Source: Didemnitutus sp041906465 (GTDB lineage: Bacteria; Verrucomicrobiota; Verrucomicrobiia; Opitutales; Opitutaceae). From it: DNA of 64,000 bases. Positions 60,837-64,000 of this stretch are shown here, one piece after another (the stretch's first letter is position 1; the number at the start of each line of letters is the position of its first letter). Where the stretch lies: positions 223,238 through 287,237 of the forward strand of contig JAYRJE010000007.1 of NCBI GenBank assembly GCA_041906465.1, written 5' to 3'. A model generated the notes under the pieces. The model worked only from the letters and a program-made list of their open reading frames with translations, was not told the DNA's origin and ran no database searches. The translations under genes were made by a program, and so were the position numbers.

Positions 60837-61529
60837 TCAGCGCTGGAATTGGAAAGCCGTGAACTCCGTCTGCAGGCGCGGATTCTTGCGATTCTGCAGG
60901 TTGCCCGCGCGATTCGGGATGCTGGTGCGTTCGTCGAACACGCCGTCGTCGAACAGCGAGTTGAGGCGCGGCGTGCCATTGCTATTTTGCAGAGAGAGCA
61001 GACTTTGCTCTTCCTGGCGCAGCGAGGCGAGGATCGACGCGTAATCGCGCGGCGTGAGCGCGGCGCTCGGCAACTCGGCTTGACGCGGAGTTTCCTCGCG
61101 CACCGGAGCCGGCTCGGGTTGAGCGGCCATCGCCACCGCCGGAGCAGCCGGCGTGGTCCTGGCAGCCGCGAGATCGGGCGACGCGCTGGATGCGTCGGTC
61201 AAATTGGAGCGCATCACCACGAAGGCGACGCACGCCGCCGCGGCGAGGCCGCTGGCCGCATAAGCCCAGCGCAGACGACGCTGGCGGATGCGACCTTGGA
61301 TGTGCGCGATCGTCGCGGGCTGGCGGGCCGGCTGGCCGGTCTGCTCGGTCTGCGCGCGGAAGCTCTCGTAAACGAGCTTGGTGGCGCGGTGCATCCGGCA
61401 GTATTGGAGGTAAACCTGCCGGCGACGCGGGTTGCTCTGAATCTCGAGCTCCAGCTCCGCCTGCTCGTCCGGCGAAATTTGCCGGTCGATGTAGAGGTTC
61501 ACCAATTCGGTGAAGCGTGAATCCTTCAT
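60837..61529 (-). CDS. Putative membrane anti-sigma factor
   Basis: 230 residues. The cytoplasmic part MKDSRFTELVNLYIDRQISPDEQAELELEIQ resembles the anti-sigma opening but has no H-x3-C-x2-C zinc motif (one C-R-M-H occurs, CRMHRATKL). A single membrane span (YAASGLAAAACVAFVVM) is followed by an alanine-proline-rich periplasmic part. The ATG overlaps the sigma gene's stop (ATGA), the usual sigma/anti-sigma arrangement. Assignment rests on that and on topology. Confidence 0.72.
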   Translation of the reverse strand: MKDSRFTELVNLYIDRQISPDEQAELELEIQSNPRRRQVYLQYCRMHRATKLVYESFRAQTEQTGQPARQPATIAHIQGRIRQRRLRWAYAASGLAAAACVAFVVMRSNLTDASSASPDLAAARTTPAAPAVAMAAQPEPAPVREETPRQAELPSAALTPRDYASILASLRQEEQSLLSLQNSNGTPRLNSLFDDGVFDERTSIPNRAGNLQNRKNPRLQTEFTAFQFQR

Positions 61530-62131
61530 TGCTGAAATTCCTCCCCAAGCTTCTCGCGCAAGCTTTCGCGGGCGCGAGCGATACGGCTTTTGACAGTGCC
61601 GACGCTGATGCCGAGGATCTCGGCGATTTCCTCGTAAGAGAGATTCTGGACGTTACGAAGGATCAGAATCTCCCGGTGCTTCTCGTTAAGCTCCTCCATG
61701 CACTCGGCGACGCGGTTGACGAATTCCTGCGTGACCGTGGCGTCTTCGGGAGTTTCCTGTTCGGCGGGGATGAGTTCGGCGATCGTGGTGTCGTTGTCGG
61801 CACCCAGGGGCGCGTCGAAAGAGATCGATTGGTCGCGCTTGCGGCGCCACCAATACCAATACCGGTTGCGAGCGAGGTTTGTGGCGATCTGGTATAGCCA
61901 AGTGGAGAACGCGGACTCCCCGCGGAAGTTGGTGAGGCCGCGGTGGGCGCGGATGAAGGCGTCTTGGGTGACTTCCTCGGCGTCCTGCTGGTTGCGGAGG
62001 AGCTGGTTCACCATCGCATAGATGCGATCCCAATAACGCGAAACGAGCTGGTCGAACGCGGCGGAGTCTCCGCCTTTGAAGCGTTCTACCAGCATACGGT
62101 CCAATGCGACTTCCTGGGCTTTGGCTGTCAT
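61526..62131 (-). CDS. ECF RNA polymerase sigma factor (RpoE-like)
   Basis: 201 residues from the ATG at 62131. Region 2 reads FKGGDSAAFDQLVSRYWDRIYAMVNQLLRNQQDAEEVTQDAFIRAHRGL with the conserved D-A-E-E-V-T-Q-D, and region 4 HREILILRNVQNLSYEEIAEILGISVGTVKSRIARARESLR. It would direct RNA polymerase to a stress regulon until bound by the anti-sigma protein encoded next. The longer frame to 62395 overlaps the tRNA-Lys region and is rejected. Confidence 0.94.
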   Translation of the reverse strand: MTAKAQEVALDRMLVERFKGGDSAAFDQLVSRYWDRIYAMVNQLLRNQQDAEEVTQDAFIRAHRGLTNFRGESAFSTWLYQIATNLARNRYWYWWRRKRDQSISFDAPLGADNDTTIAELIPAEQETPEDATVTQEFVNRVAECMEELNEKHREILILRNVQNLSYEEIAEILGISVGTVKSRIARARESLREKLGEEFQQ

Positions 62132-62196
62132 GTGCTCAGGCTCGTTTGGATTTGGAAAGTTGTGAATTGTTCCCACAGAAATTTCTCCGAGGTGGC

Positions 62197-62215
62197 GGCG
62201 CGCGTTTAGCGCGCC
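62197..62215. promoter_or_regulatory. Hairpin in the sigma factor leader
   Basis: A 7-base stem ggcgcgc / gcgcgcc with a gttta loop (62197-62215) lies in the predicted 5' leader of the ECF sigma gene, about 65 bases before its start. Function unknown. Confidence 0.45.
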
Positions 62216-62230
62216 GGTCCACGATGACCG

Positions 62231-62260
62231 GTTACGCTGCGCGGTTGGGGGACGGTTGCC
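62231..62260 (-). promoter_or_regulatory. Candidate ECF-type promoter for the sigma/anti-sigma genes
   Basis: On the minus strand GGCAACC (62254-62260) and CGTAAC (62231-62236) are separated by 17 bases, similar to the AAC and CGT elements of ECF promoters. If used it would give self-activation, as is common for ECF sigma genes. By eye only. Confidence 0.3.
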
Positions 62261-62319
62261 AAATAATTCTTGCGTTGCCCGCGAACTGAAAAAATAAACT
62301 GCCCGCTTCCCGGGTTTTG

Positions 62320-62394
62320 GGGTCGATAGCTCAATGGTAGAGCAGCGTCCTTTTAAGTCGTTGGTTCTGGGTTCGAATCCCAGTCGACCCACCA
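62320..62394 (+). tRNA. tRNA-Lys (anticodon TTT)
   Basis: 75 bases with encoded CCA. The acceptor GGGTCGA pairs with TCGACCC, the T-loop reads TTCGAAT, and the anticodon loop CTTTTAA gives anticodon TTT. The anticodon stem GCGTC/GTCGT has one T-T mismatch. It lies between the ECF sigma operon and the response regulator. Confidence 0.9.
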
Positions 62395-62419
62395 CCCTTT
62401 GAAAAAATTGTTAACTCCG

Positions 62420-62447
62420 CCCGGGAAAACATCCGGGTTGTGTTTTT
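62420..62447 (+). terminator. Weak terminator after tRNA-Lys
   Basis: A 5-base stem cccgg / ccggg (62420-62424, 62433-62437) followed by TTGTGTTTTT, 26 bases after the tRNA. Confidence 0.45.
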
Positions 62448-62514
62448 AGGTCCATTTGTCTTTTCTGCGCCGAGTTCTACCTAACCACGCCTCCGGCAAT
62501 TCTCTCACTATCAC

Positions 62515-63189
62515 GTGGCTACGCCTCCCCAAGTTAAACGTATTGTTATTGTCGAAGACCAGACCGCCATCCGCGAGATGCTCGCTGAAATCCTGCGGAT
62601 CGACTCAAGCTACAAGATCGTCGGCGAAACCGGCGACGGCCAAGCTGCCTGCAATCTCTGCCTAGAACTTAAGCCGGATGTCATTGTCCTCGACGCGCGT
62701 CTCCCGGGTCTGAGCGGCGTCGACATTCTCCGTCGCATCGCGAAGCAGCTCAAAACGACGCGCGTGATGGTTTTCTCCGGCTACGAAAGCCCCGCGCTCG
62801 TCCGTGAGATGCTCGAAGCCGGAGCGCACGGCTTCGTGGAAAAAACCGCGGGCCTGACCGAATTCAAGAAGGGCCTCGAGACGGTCGCCAACGGCGGCAC
62901 GTATTTCGGTCCGGGCGTCGCCGCACTCCTGCGCAACGTCGTCGCGAACAATTCTCCCACCTCCGGAGCTGATCTCCTCACGGATCGAGAGCGCGAGATC
63001 CTCAAGCTCGTGGCCGAGAGCCACAGCACGAAGGAAATCGCCCAGAAGCTCGGTATCAGCGTCAAGACGGTCGACAATCACCGCACGAATCTGATGCGGA
63101 AGCTCAACCTTCACGACGTCGCCAGCCTCACGCGTTACGCGCTCGAAATTGGTCTGATCGACCATCGCACCCAAGCGTGGGTGTCATGA
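62515..63189 (+). CDS. NarL/FixJ-type response regulator
   Basis: 224 residues from a GTG at 62515. The receiver domain has the acidic pair near residue 14-15 (VEDQTAI), Asp60 (VIVLDARLPG) and a Lys in the last strand (VEKTAGL). The LuxR-type HTH is at the C-terminus: LLTDREREILKLVAESHSTKEIAQKLGISVKTVDNHRTNLM. It would bind DNA on phosphorylation. No histidine kinase is in the window. No match to a specific pathway. Confidence 0.93.
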   Translation: MATPPQVKRIVIVEDQTAIREMLAEILRIDSSYKIVGETGDGQAACNLCLELKPDVIVLDARLPGLSGVDILRRIAKQLKTTRVMVFSGYESPALVREMLEAGAHGFVEKTAGLTEFKKGLETVANGGTYFGPGVAALLRNVVANNSPTSGADLLTDREREILKLVAESHSTKEIAQKLGISVKTVDNHRTNLMRKLNLHDVASLTRYALEIGLIDHRTQAWVS

Positions 63190-63212
63190 TCGCAGCGGCG
63201 GGGTTTTAATTC

Positions 63213-63241
63213 TTGCCGCGCTCTAGGGGTTAATCGATAAC
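63213..63241 (+). promoter_or_regulatory. Candidate sigma-70-type promoter of pal
   Basis: TTGCCG (63213-63218), 17-base spacer, GATAAC (63236-63241), four matches in each hexamer to consensus, 23 bases upstream of the pal start. Confidence 0.45.
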
Positions 63242-63264
63242 TCGCGCATCCTCCGTCCTTTTCC

Positions 63265-63804
63265 ATGAAGAATCTCAAGAAGTTCCTCAGTGTCGCGCTG
63301 GCTGGCTCCGTGCTGTTGCTCGCGGCCTGCTCCAAAAAACCCGTGCGCGACCCGAACGCGGGCGCAAACGCGATGGGCAACCAGATCGACCCGAACAGCG
63401 TGGCGATTCCCTCTGACGTTGCCCCCGGCACCAATCTTGAGACGCGCACCGACGCGGGTGTCTTCGGCAAGAGCGTCGTTGAGCCGGTCTACTTCGATTT
63501 CGATCGCTCCGCGGTTCCGGAACGTGAGCGCGCCAAGATCGAAGCTGCCGTCAAGTGGCTCAAGGAAAACGCCGACAAACGCATGGTCCTCGAAGGCCAC
63601 TGCGACTGGCGCGGCACGGCCGAATACAACCTCGGGCTCGGCGACCGTCGCGCGAACGCCGTCCGTCGCTATCTTGAACACCTCGGCGTTGACTCCAAGC
63701 GCCTCGAGATTCTTTCGAAGGGCTCGACGGAGGCGAAGCAAGGTGGCACCGACGCCGAATGGGCGAAGGACCGCCGCGTCGATTTCATCGAGCTGACGAA
63801 GTAA
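63265..63804 (+). CDS. pal: Peptidoglycan-associated lipoprotein (OmpA/Pal)
   Basis: 179 residues. Signal peptide and lipobox SVLLLAAC (Cys at about residue 22) mark a lipoprotein. The OmpA domain begins VYFDFDRSAVPERERAKIEAAVKWL and runs through EGHCDWRGTAEYNLGLGDRRANAVRRYLEHLGV, the peptidoglycan-binding fold. It links outer membrane and cell wall and belongs to the Tol-Pal system. The Tol motor is not adjacent; the exbBD-tonB-like operon at 33.7 kb could serve it. Ends with a strong terminator. Confidence 0.94.
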   Translation: MKNLKKFLSVALAGSVLLLAACSKKPVRDPNAGANAMGNQIDPNSVAIPSDVAPGTNLETRTDAGVFGKSVVEPVYFDFDRSAVPERERAKIEAAVKWLKENADKRMVLEGHCDWRGTAEYNLGLGDRRANAVRRYLEHLGVDSKRLEILSKGSTEAKQGGTDAEWAKDRRVDFIELTK

Positions 63805-63831
63805 CGCCTCACTCGCGTATAACTCTTTCAA

Positions 63832-63855
63832 GCCGCGGTTCGCCGCGGCTTTTTG
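63832..63855 (+). terminator. Rho-independent terminator of pal
   Basis: Perfect stem gccgcgg-ttcg-ccgcggc (63832-63849) followed by TTTTTG, 27 bases after the pal stop. Confidence 0.92.
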
Positions 63856-63930
63856 TTTTCCGGTAGCGGCGATCTAGTGTAGTGTCCCTCAAATAGGTGC
63901 CATTATCGGTTGGGTCCGGCATGAGGGAGG

Positions 63931-64000
63931 ATGCCCCGTCGAAGTGCATCCGTGGAGTTAACGGTTGAGCAAACCGAGCAACTGGAACGTTGGATTCGGG
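63931..64000 (+). CDS. Start of an IS630-type transposase, cut by the window edge
   Basis: The ATG at 63931 opens a frame of 23 codons to the edge, reading MPRRSASVELTVEQTEQLERW. The pattern L-T-x-E-Q-x-x-x-L-E-x-W-x-R matches the N-terminus of IS630-family transposases. GGGAGG lies directly before the ATG. Upstream, tgtccctcaaatagg at about 63880-63895 may be part of the left end. Only a short piece is visible, so the family is tentative. Confidence 0.5.
   Translation, partial: MPRRSASVELTVEQTEQLERWIR

Overview
The window is about 64 kb of high-GC bacterial chromosome, densely coded, with many overlapping stop/start junctions and no intergenic gap over 300 bases. The mix of genes points to a Verrucomicrobium of the Opitutaceae type: a Gram-negative envelope (Pal, two TonB-like proteins, ExbB/ExbD), an orphan ADOP-type permease, OleA/OleB homologues, and many short palindromic intergenic repeats. 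This placement is inference from gene content; no rRNA is present to test it. There are two tRNA genes (Ala-GGC, Lys-TTT).

Left part (1-26 kb). A broken-off CitE/HpcH-type CoA lyase is followed by two MaoC-fold proteins. Then comes mostly housekeeping: a DMT permease, tex, a DUF72 protein, a GreA/B-like protein, an exported asparaginase-type Ntn hydrolase, an exported S9 oligopeptidase, rsmA, a DUF5069 protein, trpC, mazG, a XerC-type recombinase, a CvfB-like S1 protein, a pair of large exported proteins (one a SpoIVB/S55-type), hemL, nadE, maf, a TonB-like protein and an RluA-family pseudouridine synthase. A Phd/VapC toxin-antitoxin pair sits at 26.1-26.9 kb with an inverted repeat lying on the antitoxin start.

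Middle (26.9-42 kb). mutS, an alpha/beta hydrolase, a MATE exporter, holB and tmk, an exbB-exbD-tonB operon, an orphan ABC permease, tRNA-Ala, a site-2 protease, a sigma-54 activator that seems to lack a DNA-binding helix-turn-helix, and galE.

Most interesting block (42.0-49.8 kb). Eight co-directional genes encode a ketosynthase, an acyl carrier protein, two CrtI-like FAD desaturases, a FabZ-like dehydratase, a FabI-like enoyl reductase, an OleA-like head-to-head condensing enzyme and an OleB-like hydrolase. Together they look like a dedicated type II fatty-acid line that makes unsaturated or polyene chains and may join two of them. The product cannot be read from sequence. It is followed by a four-gene, translationally coupled set (alpha/beta hydrolase, catalytically eroded LigD-phosphoesterase-like protein, phosphoribosyltransferase, universal stress protein) at 50.0-52.3 kb.

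Right part (52.3-64 kb). lepB, lepA, fabD, a coupled pilT-like ATPase and exported proline-rich protein, dapA-dapB-ruvA, an ECF sigma/anti-sigma pair, tRNA-Lys, a NarL-type response regulator, pal with a clear promoter and terminator, and at the very edge the first codons of a probable IS630-type transposase.

Throughout, palindromic repeats of at least three sequence types sit at gene ends. One type begins or ends in GTAG(C/G)G and supplies the TAG stop codon of three genes.
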